A DNA stretch of 64,000 nt from Halomicrobium urmianum (GCF_020217425.1 NZ_CP084090.1:1736001-1800000); one strand, 5' to 3'; numbered from the stretch's first letter, positions 24,725 to 33,241 are shown. Program-made: numbers and translations. The notes: generated by a model not told the origin, from the sequence alone.

Positions 24725-25696
24725 ATGGAGTACACCACCCTCGGCTCGACCGGCATCGAGGTCTCGAAGATCTGTCTGGGATGCATGAGCTTCGGCAGCG
24801 GTAACGAGTGGATGCTCGACCGCGACGAGAGCGAGGAGCTGATCGAGCGGGCCCTGGAACTGGGGATCAACTTCTTCGACACGGCGAACGTCTACTCGAC
24901 GGGCGAGAGCGAGGAGATCCTCGGCGAGGTCCTCGCTGAGTACGATCGCGACGAGCAGGTCGTCGCGACCAAGGTCTACGGGGAGATGGGCGACGACCCG
25001 AACAAGCAGGGGCTCTCGCGGAAGGCCATCGAGCAGGAACTGGACCACTCGCTGGATCGCCTCGGCATGGACACGGTCGACCTCTACCAGATCCACCGCT
25101 GGGACTACGACACGCCCATCGAGACGACGCTGCGGGCGCTCGACGACGCCGTCCGCCGCGGCGAGGTCCGCCACGTCGGGGCCTCCTCGATGTACGCCCA
25201 CCAGTTCCAGGAGGCGCTGCACGTCAGCGAGCGCGAGAACCTCGCCTCCTTCGAGACGATGCAGAGCCTCTACCACCTCACCTACCGCGAGGAGGAGCGC
25301 GAGATGTACCCCGTCTGTGAGAAGGAGGACGTGGGGATCATCCCGTGGAGCCCCCTGGGTGCCGGGTACCTCACCCGTCCCCACGAGGAGTTCGAGCGTA
25401 CGACGCGGGGAGAGCACGAGAAGGGGGAGATCGGTCTGCCCTACGACGAAGGTCCCGGGAGCCAGGAGATCAACGAGCGCGTCCAGGAACTCGCTGCCGA
25501 CAAGGGCGTCTCGATGGCCCAGATCGCGCTCGCCTGGCACTTCCACAACGACTACACCGACGCGCCGATCCTCGGCACCTCGAGCGTCGAGCACCTCGAA
25601 GACGCCGTCGAGGCGCTGGAGATCGACCTCTCAGAGTCGGACATGGAGTACCTCGCAGAGCCGTACCATCCCGTGGAGATCTACGGGTTCGAGTAG
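24725..25696 (+). CDS. Aldo/keto reductase
   Basis: A 323-residue NADPH-dependent reductase with a TIM-barrel. Seen: N-terminal MEYTTLGSTGIEVSKICLGC, FDTANVYSTGESEEILGE (Asp and Tyr of the catalytic tetrad), KVYGEMGDD (catalytic Lys), DLYQIHRWD (His) and the late NADP-binding ILGTSSVEHLEDAVEAL. It most resembles the AKR family that acts on aldehydes and sugars (often called YghZ/general stress type). A strong hairpin follows the stop. No operon partner is present, so the substrate stays open. Confidence 0.93.
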   Translation: MEYTTLGSTGIEVSKICLGCMSFGSGNEWMLDRDESEELIERALELGINFFDTANVYSTGESEEILGEVLAEYDRDEQVVATKVYGEMGDDPNKQGLSRKAIEQELDHSLDRLGMDTVDLYQIHRWDYDTPIETTLRALDDAVRRGEVRHVGASSMYAHQFQEALHVSERENLASFETMQSLYHLTYREEEREMYPVCEKEDVGIIPWSPLGAGYLTRPHEEFERTTRGEHEKGEIGLPYDEGPGSQEINERVQELAADKGVSMAQIALAWHFHNDYTDAPILGTSSVEHLEDAVEALEIDLSESDMEYLAEPYHPVEIYGFE

Positions 25697-25725
25697 CGAG
25701 GTTCTGAGCGAAGCGAAGAACCTCG
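25697..25725 (+). terminator. Perfect 9-bp stem-loop after the aldo/keto reductase stop
   Basis: CGAGGTTCT (25697-25705), an 11-nt loop, then AGAACCTCG (25717-25725), starting at the base after the stop codon. It probably marks the transcript 3' end. The loop contains the GCGAAGCGA repeat motif common in haloarchaeal intergenic DNA. Confidence 0.55.
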
Positions 25726-25768
25726 TAATAGCGAGCGGGAGCGACGCGCTAGGAACGAGGGGCGACCG

Positions 25769-26458
25769 TCACCCCGGCCGCGCCTCGATGCCCGTGATGA
25801 TGCCCAGCGCCGCCGACCAGGCGCGCTCCACCTGCAGGTCGGACTCGGCGACGACCGCGAGCGGTTCCTGATTCCACCGGCAGGCGTGTTTCTCGAAGTG
25901 CGCGTCGGCGCGCCAGTCCTGGTAGCGCGCGACGAGGTCGACGTCGCTGCGCCCGTGTTCGAGCAGGAGGACGCGACCGTCGGGGTCGCAGACGCGGTTC
26001 ATCTCGTTCAGGGCGGCGACGGGGCCGGGGAACGTGCACGTCGACAGCGACGAGATCACGGTGTCGAAGCTGTCGTCCGGGAAGTCGAGGTCCTGTGCGT
26101 CCATCTCGCGCACCTCGCCGTCGCGGCCGATCCGGTCGAGTTCGGCCCTCGCCTCGCGCAGCATGTCCGGGCTGACGTCGATCCCGACGTACTCCGCTGT
26201 CGGGGGGACGTAGCGCGCGTTCGTCCCCATCCCGCAGGCGACGTCGAGCACGCGGCCGGTGGCCCGCGCGAACGCCCGGCGGCGGTAGCGGCCGCTGAAC
26301 AGCCGGTTGAGCCAGTCCGTCCGCGCCAGCAGGTCGATCTGGTCGGCGTAGACGTCCCTGATCTCCTCGACCGTCTTCGCTCGGCCGGACGCCCCCGGCC
26401 GCAACGGAGGATCCGGGGACGCGCCGGCGGCGTCGGTTTCGTGGTCGGATCTCGCCAT
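25769..26458 (-). CDS. Class I SAM-dependent methyltransferase (UbiE/COQ5-like)
   Basis: A 229-residue cytosolic methyltransferase. Motif I VLDVACGMGTNARYVPP (about residue 68), a motif II acidic residue after VGIDVSPDMLREAR, and motif IV DDSFDTVISSLSTCTFPGP define the Rossmann-like core. The C-terminal CRWNQEPLAVVAESDLQVERAWSAALG is a substrate-cap region. The start is taken as the ATG at 26458. A GTG at 26461 is directly upstream. It resembles enzymes that methylate small molecules such as quinones or phospholipids. There is no operon partner to specify. Confidence 0.88.
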   Translation of the reverse strand: MARSDHETDAAGASPDPPLRPGASGRAKTVEEIRDVYADQIDLLARTDWLNRLFSGRYRRRAFARATGRVLDVACGMGTNARYVPPTAEYVGIDVSPDMLREARAELDRIGRDGEVREMDAQDLDFPDDSFDTVISSLSTCTFPGPVAALNEMNRVCDPDGRVLLLEHGRSDVDLVARYQDWRADAHFEKHACRWNQEPLAVVAESDLQVERAWSAALGIITGIEARPG

Positions 26459-26703
26459 CACGAGGGAGACGTCGTCCCGGAGGCCCCAATCAGTACCGCC
26501 GGCGATAGTGGGCTCCTTTAAATGGCATCGAGTGGTTGCGACGCGGCTGCTCGCCGTTTCGTCGCCGGAAAAATGCGTGGGAACCCGTCCGCGGCGACGT
26601 CCGCCCGTCGCTTGCCGCTACGCGGGTGACGGCTCGGCTCCGAGCGGGGTCTGTGCGGATCGTTGGACCGGCCCGCTCCGTCAGCGTCGGTCTACCGCTG
26701 CTG

Positions 26704-27525
26704 TCAGTACTGTTGGCTCTGCTGACCGCCCTGTTGACCGAGTTGCTGCTGACCGCTCCGCTGGCGGTACTGCAGGCCGCCGGACTGCTGGCCGCCGCTC
26801 TGCTGGCTGCCAGACTGCTGGCTCTGCTGCTGGCCGCCCTGGGACCCCTCCGGCAGGAATCGGCCGGTCTGGGGGTCGCGCGGGCGCTGCTCGGCGATGT
26901 CGTGCATGCGCTGGCGGAACTGCTGGGAGTGACGCCGGTCCTGCGTGCCCTGGTCGGCACCGCGACCCTGCTGGCCGAACTGCTGCTGCGAGGGCTGCTG
27001 TTGGGTCTGGGGCTGCTGTTGCATCTGCTGGCCGCCCTGTCGACTCTGCTGACCGTACTGCTGGCTCGGCTGCTGGCGACTCTGCGGTCCGCCGCCGAAC
27101 TGCTGCTGGCTCGGCTGCTGGCTCGGCTGCTGGCGACTCTGCGGTCCGCCGCCGAACTGCTGCTGGCTCGGCTGCTGGCTCGGCTGCTGGCGACTCTGCG
27201 GTCCGCCGCCGAACTGCTGTTGGCTCGGCTGCTGGCGGCTCTGCTGCTGTCCGCCCTGCGATCCGCCGATCGGCAGGAACTGGCCGGTCTGGGGGTCGCG
27301 GGGCTGCTGGCGGGCCTGCTGGCTCCGCTGCTGGCGGAACTGCTGGGAATGACGCCGGTCCTGCGTGCCTTGGTCGGCACCGCGGCCCTGCTGGCCGGGG
27401 AAGCCCGCCTGCTGGCCCGCGGGCTGCTGGCTTTCGGGGACATAGCCCTGTTGCTGCTGGGGCTGCTGGTTCTGCTGGCTCTGCTGCTGTCTGCCTCGAC
27501 CGAAGTTCTGGTTGCCGTGGGACAT
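26704..27525 (-). CDS. Gln/Ser/Gly-rich low-complexity repeat protein with duplicated RDPQTGxFLP module
   Basis: A 273-residue protein (ATG at 27525), about 40% Gln and almost free of hydrophobic residues. A module of about 52 residues occurs twice, exactly 140 residues apart (45-96 and 185-236). Each copy has QQGRGADQGTQDRRHSQQFR and RDPQT-G(Q/R)-FLP followed by GSQGGQQQS. Between them, a 19-residue unit with the core QQQFGGGPQSRQQPSQQPS is tandemly repeated about three times (Phe at 105, 124 and 143). The C-terminus is QSGG/QSQQY-rich. It has no signal peptide or membrane helix. The composition resembles prion-like or phase-separating proteins. The function is unknown. A TATA-like box and a leader hairpin lie upstream. 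Confidence 0.82.
   Translation of the reverse strand: MSHGNQNFGRGRQQQSQQNQQPQQQQGYVPESQQPAGQQAGFPGQQGRGADQGTQDRRHSQQFRQQRSQQARQQPRDPQTGQFLPIGGSQGGQQQSRQQPSQQQFGGGPQSRQQPSQQPSQQQFGGGPQSRQQPSQQPSQQQFGGGPQSRQQPSQQYGQQSRQGGQQMQQQPQTQQQPSQQQFGQQGRGADQGTQDRRHSQQFRQRMHDIAEQRPRDPQTGRFLPEGSQGGQQQSQQSGSQQSGGQQSGGLQYRQRSGQQQLGQQGGQQSQQY
27058..27237 (-). repeat. 57-nt tandem repeats within the Gln-rich gene
   Basis: About three near-identical 57-nt units encode the 19-residue repeats and are conserved at the DNA level (one silent change is visible in the unit near 27220). This indicates recent expansion by slippage or unequal exchange rather than old divergence. Confidence 0.8.
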
Positions 27526-27575
27526 GGGTGGGTGATAACGTGCTGTCGGTGTACTCGTCGCCCGGTGCGAACCGG

Positions 27576-27609
27576 AGGTCTCAGCGAGACCTGTTAGTGC
27601 ATAATTAAC
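27576..27609 (-). promoter_or_regulatory. TATA-like box and leader hairpin of the Gln-rich gene
   Basis: GTTAATTAT (27609-27601 on the minus strand) is the probable TATA element. Just downstream, AGGTCTC (27576-27582) and GAGACCT (27586-27592) form a perfect 7-bp hairpin with a 3-nt loop near the expected transcription start, leaving about 50 nt of leader before the ATG. The rest of 27610-27850 shows nothing I can identify. Confidence 0.45.
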
Positions 27610-27850
27610 ATGTGGACGAGTTTCTAGGCCTTGCACACGCAGTACAGTCATACGTCAATCGACCGGGCAGCGGGTAATCGCCAGAGGGGAGCGGTCCGAT
27701 TCCGCCCTGCCAGCCGACCGCTGGCCGTTTGAGTCCCACGCGACTCCCGGTCGCGCGGTCCGTCGGGTCGCCCGACCGTCGCGGCGGGGCCGGGACGACC
27801 GGGTCGAAGGGCGACTGGAACCGGCCGCCGCTGGGCTGCGCGAATCGGGG

Positions 27851-29371
27851 CTATCCGTCAGCGCCGTCGCCGCTGCCCTGACTGGTCTCCGTTTCCTGTC
27901 CCGAACCGCCTCCGCCGTCCGGCCGCGACGGCTTGACGACGATCGGGTTGATCGGCGAGCCGTCCCCGCCGACGATCTTCAGCGGCGCGCCGGCGAACAG
28001 CATCCCGTAGACGCCGTCCTCGTCACAGCTCTCGGCCAGGTCGTCCAGCAGGAAGATCTCGTGGACCGGTATGCCGAGGTTCGTGATCAGCGCCGGGTGG
28101 TTTGGGTTGGTGACGAGGAACGGCTCGTCGAGCGTGACGCCGAGCGCGTCCTCGACGTCCCCGCGGAGCCCGTCGCTCAGGTCTTCCTGGGGGTCGACGT
28201 CCTCCGCGAGCACCTCGACGGCCAGGTTGTCCGCCGCGACGATCGGAATCTCGTTCTCGTGGATCCACTCGATGAGGTCCTCGCTGAAGCTGAGACCGGG
28301 CTCTTCGGTCGTCCACTCGGCCTCCGGGTCCAGCGTCTTCTCGGTGCCGCCCATACGGACGAGCAGGATGTCCCGCTGCTCGACGCTCACGCCCTGCGCC
28401 TCTGCCGTCGCCTGGAGGTGTTCGAGCTCGACGCCGACGCCCTGCGCCAGGCGCGTCCCGTCGACGTCCGACCGCTCGAGGTCGTCGGGCCCGTTCCGGC
28501 CGACGTCGAGCAGGACGGCGCGCCCGACGGCGCCGTGCTCGGCCTGCTTGGCAGCGCCGACCCGTCCCGCTTCCCACGTCCTGATGACGGGATGTTCGAC
28601 CAGATCCGTCGAGAACGGGTCGTAGTCTTCGGGGACGGCCTCGAGGTCGTTCTCCGGATCGTCGGCCGGCCGGAGACCGCTCACGGGCGCGTCGTATTCG
28701 TGGGGCGTCGAGAGCGTGCTCGCCTCGAACCCGTTGTACAGGAGCCCCTGGCGCTCGTCGGCGAGCTCGTCCTGTCCGGGCCGTTTCTTCGTGTCGTACC
28801 AGACGTGCGCGAGAGCGTCGAGCTGTGCCGACCCCTGAAGGAACAGCCGCGTGATGAACGCGTCGTCGGAGAACTTCATCCCGCCCTCGAGGGGTTCGAC
28901 GAACCCCTGCTCGTAGTGGCGGTCGTCCACGATCTGGTCGCGCCGCGCCGGTTCGCGCGTCGGAAAGAGCGGGTCGCCCGTCTCCGTCGGGTCACCCTCG
29001 TCCGGCGTCGGGATGGCCTCGCCCCTGTACGGGGGCTGAAGGGTGAATACCTCGATCTCGCCGGGGGACCCCTGCATCGCGGTCTGCATCCCGCGGAACG
29101 CCTGCTCCCCGTCGAGGTAGTTCAGCGTCCCGATCTCGTCGTCCTCGCCCCAGCGGCCCCAGTTGTCCGGTAGCCGCGAGAGGACCTCCGTCCAGATCTC
29201 GTTGACCGTCACGCCGGAGTCCTTGTACTCCTGGGCGGCGACCTGCTCGGGGAGGGTGACGCCCGCGACGCCGATCGACGCGGCGGCGGCCCACGCCCGG
29301 AGGACGCGCCGGCGGGTGGCGGCGGTGGCTATACTGCTGTCGTCCGAGTCGCTCGGTCGGTGGTCGCTCAT
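27851..29371 (-). CDS. Tat-exported cyclase-family (kynurenine formamidase-like) protein
   Basis: A 506-residue protein with an N-terminal twin-arginine-type signal (TRRRVLRAWAAAASIGVAGVTL, residues 19-40), so it is probably exported folded. The body matches the cyclase family (PF04199-like), with DDEIGTLNYLDGEQAF, LDALAHVWYD (metal-ligand region) and VPVHEIFLLDDLAESCDEDGVYGMLFAGAPLKIVGGDGSPINP near the end. A Gly/Ser/acidic tail follows. The family hydrolyses formyl or cyclic amides with a divalent metal. The substrate is unknown. ATG 29371 is used. An in-frame ATG at 29413 lies 26-37 nt from the TATA-like box and could be the true leaderless start. Confidence 0.85.
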   Translation of the reverse strand: MSDHRPSDSDDSSIATAATRRRVLRAWAAAASIGVAGVTLPEQVAAQEYKDSGVTVNEIWTEVLSRLPDNWGRWGEDDEIGTLNYLDGEQAFRGMQTAMQGSPGEIEVFTLQPPYRGEAIPTPDEGDPTETGDPLFPTREPARRDQIVDDRHYEQGFVEPLEGGMKFSDDAFITRLFLQGSAQLDALAHVWYDTKKRPGQDELADERQGLLYNGFEASTLSTPHEYDAPVSGLRPADDPENDLEAVPEDYDPFSTDLVEHPVIRTWEAGRVGAAKQAEHGAVGRAVLLDVGRNGPDDLERSDVDGTRLAQGVGVELEHLQATAEAQGVSVEQRDILLVRMGGTEKTLDPEAEWTTEEPGLSFSEDLIEWIHENEIPIVAADNLAVEVLAEDVDPQEDLSDGLRGDVEDALGVTLDEPFLVTNPNHPALITNLGIPVHEIFLLDDLAESCDEDGVYGMLFAGAPLKIVGGDGSPINPIVVKPSRPDGGGGSGQETETSQGSGDGADG

Positions 29372-29438
29372 GCTGCCTCGGTGAGTTCCAGTCCCGTTGA
29401 CTGGGAGCCTCATCGTTCACGGCAGCCGACATTATCCC

Positions 29439-29450
29439 TAACTATTAATT
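29439..29450 (-). promoter_or_regulatory. TATA-like box of the cyclase-family gene
   Basis: AATTAATAGTTA on the minus strand within an AT-rich patch. It is 26-37 nt from the in-frame ATG at 29413 and 68-79 nt from the ATG at 29371. Confidence 0.45.
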
Positions 29451-29577
29451 GGGTTGTAATCGCGGCTCGATCGTTGCCAGATGCGTTCCTGTCGAGTGCG
29501 AGAACCGGGCCCGTACGGGGTCTGAGCGGCTGGTCAGTGCACGTGGCGAAGGTCCTGATAGAACGGTGGCACCACGC

Positions 29578-30447
29578 TCACAGCAACTCGCCGCGCGCGA
29601 CGTCGACCACGCTCCCGCCGACCTCGACGTGGACGGGATCGTCCGCCTCGGCACGGAGGTGCAGTAGCGACGGCCGGCCCATCTCGTAGCCCTGCTCGAC
29701 GCGGACGTCGACGGCGTCGCCGTCGCCGTGCCTGGCCAGGTAGGCGGCCAGACAGCCGTTCGAGGAGCCGGTGGCGGGGTCCTCGAGGACGCCGTAGTAG
29801 GGCGCGAACATGCGGTCGGCGACGTCGTTGGCGTCGTCGCGGGGATCGAAGCTGAACGCCAGCACGTTCTTCGCGTCGCGGTCGCCCGTGACCGCGTCGT
29901 AGGCCGCCCGATCGACGTCGATGCGTTCGAGGGCGGTGCGGTCGATCAGCGGGACGACGATCGTCGGCAGCCCCGTCGAGACGACCTGGGCTGGCCACCC
30001 GCGCTCGAGGTCGTCCGGTGACAGCCCCAGCACCTCGGCGAGGTCGTCGTGGTCGAGGCGGTCGCGGAACTCGGGCGGCCGCTGGGTCATCCACAGCGTC
30101 TCGGTCCCGTCTCGTTCCCTGACCTCGACGGGGACCTCGCCGACCTCGAGGTCCAGCACGACCTCGTCTGGTCGGTCGTCGGCGAGGTGCTCCCGGATAA
30201 CGTCGGCCGTGCCCAGCGTCGGGTGGCCGGCGAAGGGGACCTCGGCCTCGGGCGTGAAGATGCGCACCGACCACGCGCCGTCGGTCGGCTCGCCGGTGAC
30301 GAACGTCGTCTCGGAGAAGCCGATCTCGGCGGCGAAGTCCTGCATCTCGTCGTCGTCCAGACCGTCGGCGTCGGTCACGACGGCGAGCTGGTTGCCGGCG
30401 TACCGCTCGCGGGCGAACACGTCGACCAGGTGGAGGGGCGAGGACAT
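29578..30447 (-). CDS. PhzF-family isomerase/epimerase
   Basis: A 289-residue protein starting MSSPLHLVDVFARERYAGNQLAVV, the classical PhzF start. Other marks: SETTFVT, IFTPEAEVPFAGHPTLGTA (the catalytic Glu lies within the EVPFAGHPTLG segment) and EDPATGSSNGCLAAYL (second glycine-rich motif, GSSNG). PhzF proteins fold like diaminopimelate epimerase and catalyse proton shifts on small metabolites. The substrate of this branch is unknown. No phenazine genes are present, so a housekeeping or detoxification role is more likely. It lies on the minus strand 53 nt downstream of the hydrolase gene at 30501, same direction. Confidence 0.92.
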   Translation of the reverse strand: MSSPLHLVDVFARERYAGNQLAVVTDADGLDDDEMQDFAAEIGFSETTFVTGEPTDGAWSVRIFTPEAEVPFAGHPTLGTADVIREHLADDRPDEVVLDLEVGEVPVEVRERDGTETLWMTQRPPEFRDRLDHDDLAEVLGLSPDDLERGWPAQVVSTGLPTIVVPLIDRTALERIDVDRAAYDAVTGDRDAKNVLAFSFDPRDDANDVADRMFAPYYGVLEDPATGSSNGCLAAYLARHGDGDAVDVRVEQGYEMGRPSLLHLRAEADDPVHVEVGGSVVDVARGELL

Positions 30448-30500
30448 GGCCCGCAGTGCGTTCGCGTGGCTGAAAACCGTTACCAAGCCGTGCGGGTGAA

Positions 30501-31460
30501 TCACGCACCCTCGGCGTATCGATCGAGGACGGCGGCGCGGCTCCGCAGCAGCGCAGTCAGGTGGTCGTCGCCCTCCTGGACCGTGAGGTCGGCCTCGGGA
30601 AGGCGGTCACGGAGGTTCCGCGCGCTCGCGACGGGGACGTTCGCGTCGTCCGCGCCGTGGTGCAGGGACACCGGCGTCGAGACGCCGCCGAGCGACACGT
30701 CCCAGTCGGCGCCCATCAGGCGGGACTCCCGGACTGCGCCCGCTCGCTGACGCCCGACCGCCGCGACGAAGTCCCGCGCCACGACGTCGGCCACGGCGTC
30801 CGTGACGGCGTCTCCGGGGTCGCCGGTGGTGTACTGCGAGACGACGATTCCGGGCCGCCCGCGGTCGGCGATCCACGCCTGTGCGGCGAGCGCGCCCGCG
30901 AGCAGACGCGGCGTGGTCCGCGCCGTCGCACCGAGCAGGCGCTCGACGGCCGGCGTCGCCTCGTGTAGCGACGCGGGAGCCGCCCCCGAGACCAGGTCCA
31001 CGCCGGCGACCCGGTCCGGCCGGTCCGCCGCCATCGCCAGCGCGTACGGGGCGCCGCCCGAGAACGCGATGACGCCCGCGGCCGCGACGCCGGCGTCGTC
31101 CAGCACCGGGATCAGGAACGCGGGGGCGTCCGCCGGCGACCGGCCCGGACGCGGGGCGGACTCGCCGTAGCCCGGCCGGTCGGGCGCGAGCACCCGGACC
31201 CCGCGGCGGCGCGCCTCGTCGTCGTAGAGGCGCCCGAGGACCCGCGACCCGGGCGTCCCGTGGAGGAACAGGACCGGAGCGCCGTCCGGGTCCCCGTACT
31301 CGGCGTACGCTATCGGACCGGCGGTAGTGTCGACCGTCAGCGGCCGCCCGCCGGCGGTTTCTGACGCGTCGGCATCCCGGCCGGCCGGCGCGTCGGCACC
31401 GCTCGCTCGCGACCCCGCTGCTCGCTCCCGGTCGGCTCGCCGCTGCGCACCGTCGCTCAT
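30501..31460 (-). CDS. Alpha/beta hydrolase
   Basis: A 319-residue hydrolase of the alpha/beta fold. After a low-complexity 40-residue start, the core shows PVLFLHGTPGSRVLGRLYDD (oxyanion-hole HG), VLAPDRPGYGESAPRPG and the nucleophile elbow VIAFSGGAPYALAMA (G-F/Y-S-G-G type with Ser). The late SLHHGADDANVPV supplies the acid and QEGDDHLTAL the His region. A close relative lies at 57232. It is likely an esterase or peptidase-like enzyme. No partner gene defines the substrate. It is divergent from the HTH gene at 31545 (84-nt gap). Confidence 0.9.
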   Translation of the reverse strand: MSDGAQRRADRERAAGSRASGADAPAGRDADASETAGGRPLTVDTTAGPIAYAEYGDPDGAPVLFLHGTPGSRVLGRLYDDEARRRGVRVLAPDRPGYGESAPRPGRSPADAPAFLIPVLDDAGVAAAGVIAFSGGAPYALAMAADRPDRVAGVDLVSGAAPASLHEATPAVERLLGATARTTPRLLAGALAAQAWIADRGRPGIVVSQYTTGDPGDAVTDAVADVVARDFVAAVGRQRAGAVRESRLMGADWDVSLGGVSTPVSLHHGADDANVPVASARNLRDRLPEADLTVQEGDDHLTALLRSRAAVLDRYAEGA

Positions 31461-31514
31461 GACCGGGGGTTCGACCGCGGCGCCGACGGTCGTTGCTCCG
31501 GATACATCCGGGGG

Positions 31515-31523
31515 TTTAAGTTA
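31515..31523 (+). promoter_or_regulatory. TATA-like box of the HTH regulator at 31545
   Basis: TTTAAGTTA, 22-30 nt before the GTG start at 31545. The spacing supports a leaderless GTG start. Confidence 0.5.
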
Positions 31524-31544
31524 GATCGCTCGCTCCGCAGACGC

Positions 31545-32210
31545 GTGCAGCAGGTCACCTTCGCCGTCGAGTTCACTGGCGAGCGGGCGCAGCCGACCCA
31601 CCGCCGGCTCATGGGCGAGACGCCCGCTTCGCGGGCCGACCTGCTGGTCTGGGGCCCGCTGGGTAGTCCGACGTCCCTGTCTTGGTTCGACGCGGGCGCC
31701 GGCGCGGTCGAGCGGTTGCTCGACGGCGTCGAGTCCGTCCGCGAGACTCGCCTCGTTCCCGGCGACGGCGGGACGTACGCCTTCGCCGAGCGGCGGGACT
31801 ACGAGTTCGACCCGGCGCTGCGGGCACTGGTGGCCGACGCGGGCGTCGCGTTCGTCCCGCCGGTGACGTTCCGCGAGTCGGGACGGATGCAGTTCGAGGC
31901 CGTCGGCGACGGGACCGCGCTGGGGGAACTCCGCGCGGCGGTGCCCGACGACCTGCGTCCGAGCGTCGAGGCGGTCCGGCCGTTCCGGCGCCGCTCGTCG
32001 ACGGCGCCGCTCACCGACCGCCAGCGCGAGGCCGTCGAGGCGGCGGTCGCGGCGGGCTACTACGAGGTGCCCCGGACCGGGAGCGTCGCCGACGTGGCCG
32101 CGGCGCTGGACTGCGCTCACAGCACGGCGGGCGAGCTCCTGCGGCGGGCGGAGTCGCGGCTGGTCGCCGGGTTCGTCGACGGGGACCCGCCGGCTCACTC
32201 GTCGGGGTAG
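31545..32210 (+). CDS. Bacterio-opsin activator-type HTH (HTH_10) transcription factor
   Basis: A 221-residue regulator starting with GTG. The C-terminal domain (about residues 158-212) is an HTH_10: PLTDRQREAVEAAVAAGYYEVPRTGSVADVAAALDCAHSTAGELLRRAESRLVAGF, the diagnostic haloarchaeal motif. The N-terminal half is a sensor-like region without a recognised cofactor motif (GDGGTYAFAERRDYEFDPAL), related to those seen in Bat-like proteins. It may respond to light, redox or metabolites. Its 3' end overlaps that of rnz by 16 nt (convergent), so transcript ends may interfere. Target genes are unknown. Confidence 0.9.
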   Translation: MQQVTFAVEFTGERAQPTHRRLMGETPASRADLLVWGPLGSPTSLSWFDAGAGAVERLLDGVESVRETRLVPGDGGTYAFAERRDYEFDPALRALVADAGVAFVPPVTFRESGRMQFEAVGDGTALGELRAAVPDDLRPSVEAVRPFRRRSSTAPLTDRQREAVEAAVAAGYYEVPRTGSVADVAAALDCAHSTAGELLRRAESRLVAGFVDGDPPAHSSG

Positions 32211-33115
32211 GGAACCTCTATCTGCTGGCCGTCGTCGGGGACGAGGACCTCGCCGTCGAAGGTCTCGCGTGCCTCCTCGGCCAGCGGCGAGGGGTCGCCG
32301 GCGTAGCGCGTGGAGACGTGGACCAGCGCCAGTCGCTCGGCGCCGGCCTGTCGGGCGACGTCGGCGGCCTCCCGCGCGGTGGAGTGGGCGGTCGCCTTCG
32401 CCCGCTCCTTCCGGTCCTCGGCGAAGGTGGCGTCGTGGATCAGCAAATCGGCGTCCTCGCTGGCCTCGACGACGGGCCGTGTCGGCATGGTGTCGCCGGT
32501 GTAGACGAACCGCCGGCCCGGCCGCGGCGGGCCGACGACCTCCTCGGGCTGGATCGTCCGGCCGTCGTGCTCGACGGGCTCCCCGCTGTGGAGCTTCGAG
32601 TACTTCGGGCCGGGCGGAATCCCGAGCTCCTCCTCGGCCTTCCGGCGATCGAAGCGGCCCTTGCGGTCCTCCTCGACCAGCGCGTAGCCGACGGAGCGAC
32701 AGCGGTGTTCGGTCTCGATAGCTCGGACCTCGTACTCGTCGCGTTCCAGCACGACGTCGCCCGGCGACACCTGGTTGATCCGGACCGGGAACGAGGGCTC
32801 GTTGCCGATGCAGGTCACGAGCTCCTCGACGTCGCTCCGCGTCCCGGCCGGCGCGTGGATGGCGACGGGTGCCTCTCGGTCGTTGAAGTCCCACGTCTGA
32901 ACCAGCCCCGGCAGCCCGAGCACGTGGTCGCCGTGCGTGTGAGTGATGAACACGTGGTCGACGGCGAAGCCGGTCCCGAAGCGCATCATCTGGCGCTGGG
33001 TCCCCTCCCCGCAGTCGAACAGCAACTGGTCGCCCTCTCGGTTGACGAACACGGCGCTGGTGTTGCGCTGGGTGGTCGGCACTGCCCCGCTCGTCCCGAG
33101 GAAGGTGACGCGCAT
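32195..33115 (-). CDS. rnz: Ribonuclease Z (tRNA 3'-processing endonuclease)
   Basis: A 306-residue metallo-beta-lactamase-fold enzyme that cleaves the 3' trailer of pre-tRNAs. Typical marks: MRVTFLGTSGAVPTTQRNTSA (start), ITHTHGDHVLGLPGL (HxHxDH zinc site), FVYTGDTMPTRPVVEASEDADLLIHDATFAEDR (further metal ligands and the elbow) and ALVHVSTRY. Length matches archaeal and bacterial RNase Z short form. The 3' end overlaps the HTH gene on the plus strand by 16 nt. The start ATG at 33115 is supported by the strict N-terminal family match. Confidence 0.95.
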   Translation of the reverse strand: MRVTFLGTSGAVPTTQRNTSAVFVNREGDQLLFDCGEGTQRQMMRFGTGFAVDHVFITHTHGDHVLGLPGLVQTWDFNDREAPVAIHAPAGTRSDVEELVTCIGNEPSFPVRINQVSPGDVVLERDEYEVRAIETEHRCRSVGYALVEEDRKGRFDRRKAEEELGIPPGPKYSKLHSGEPVEHDGRTIQPEEVVGPPRPGRRFVYTGDTMPTRPVVEASEDADLLIHDATFAEDRKERAKATAHSTAREAADVARQAGAERLALVHVSTRYAGDPSPLAEEARETFDGEVLVPDDGQQIEVPYPDE

Positions 33116-33241
33116 GCGTCACGGGTCTGCGGGCGACGGGTAAACCCGTGTCGGAAGGCGACGACCGCACCGGTCGTCGTCGACCCGTCCGGCACCGCCG
33201 CCGGGCCTAGTGTTTTGAGTGATGGGACCGTATCGCACGGT

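Noticed and set aside
27058-27237. Possible CRISPR-like array of 57-nt repeats
   Set aside because: Repeats are contiguous without unique spacers, keep the reading frame and encode a protein repeat.
26536-27597. Long Leu-rich open frame on the plus strand (353 codons)
   Set aside because: It is the reverse complement of the Gln (CAG) repeats read as CTG codons. The minus-strand protein has organised modules and a plausible start, while this frame is only poly-Leu composition.
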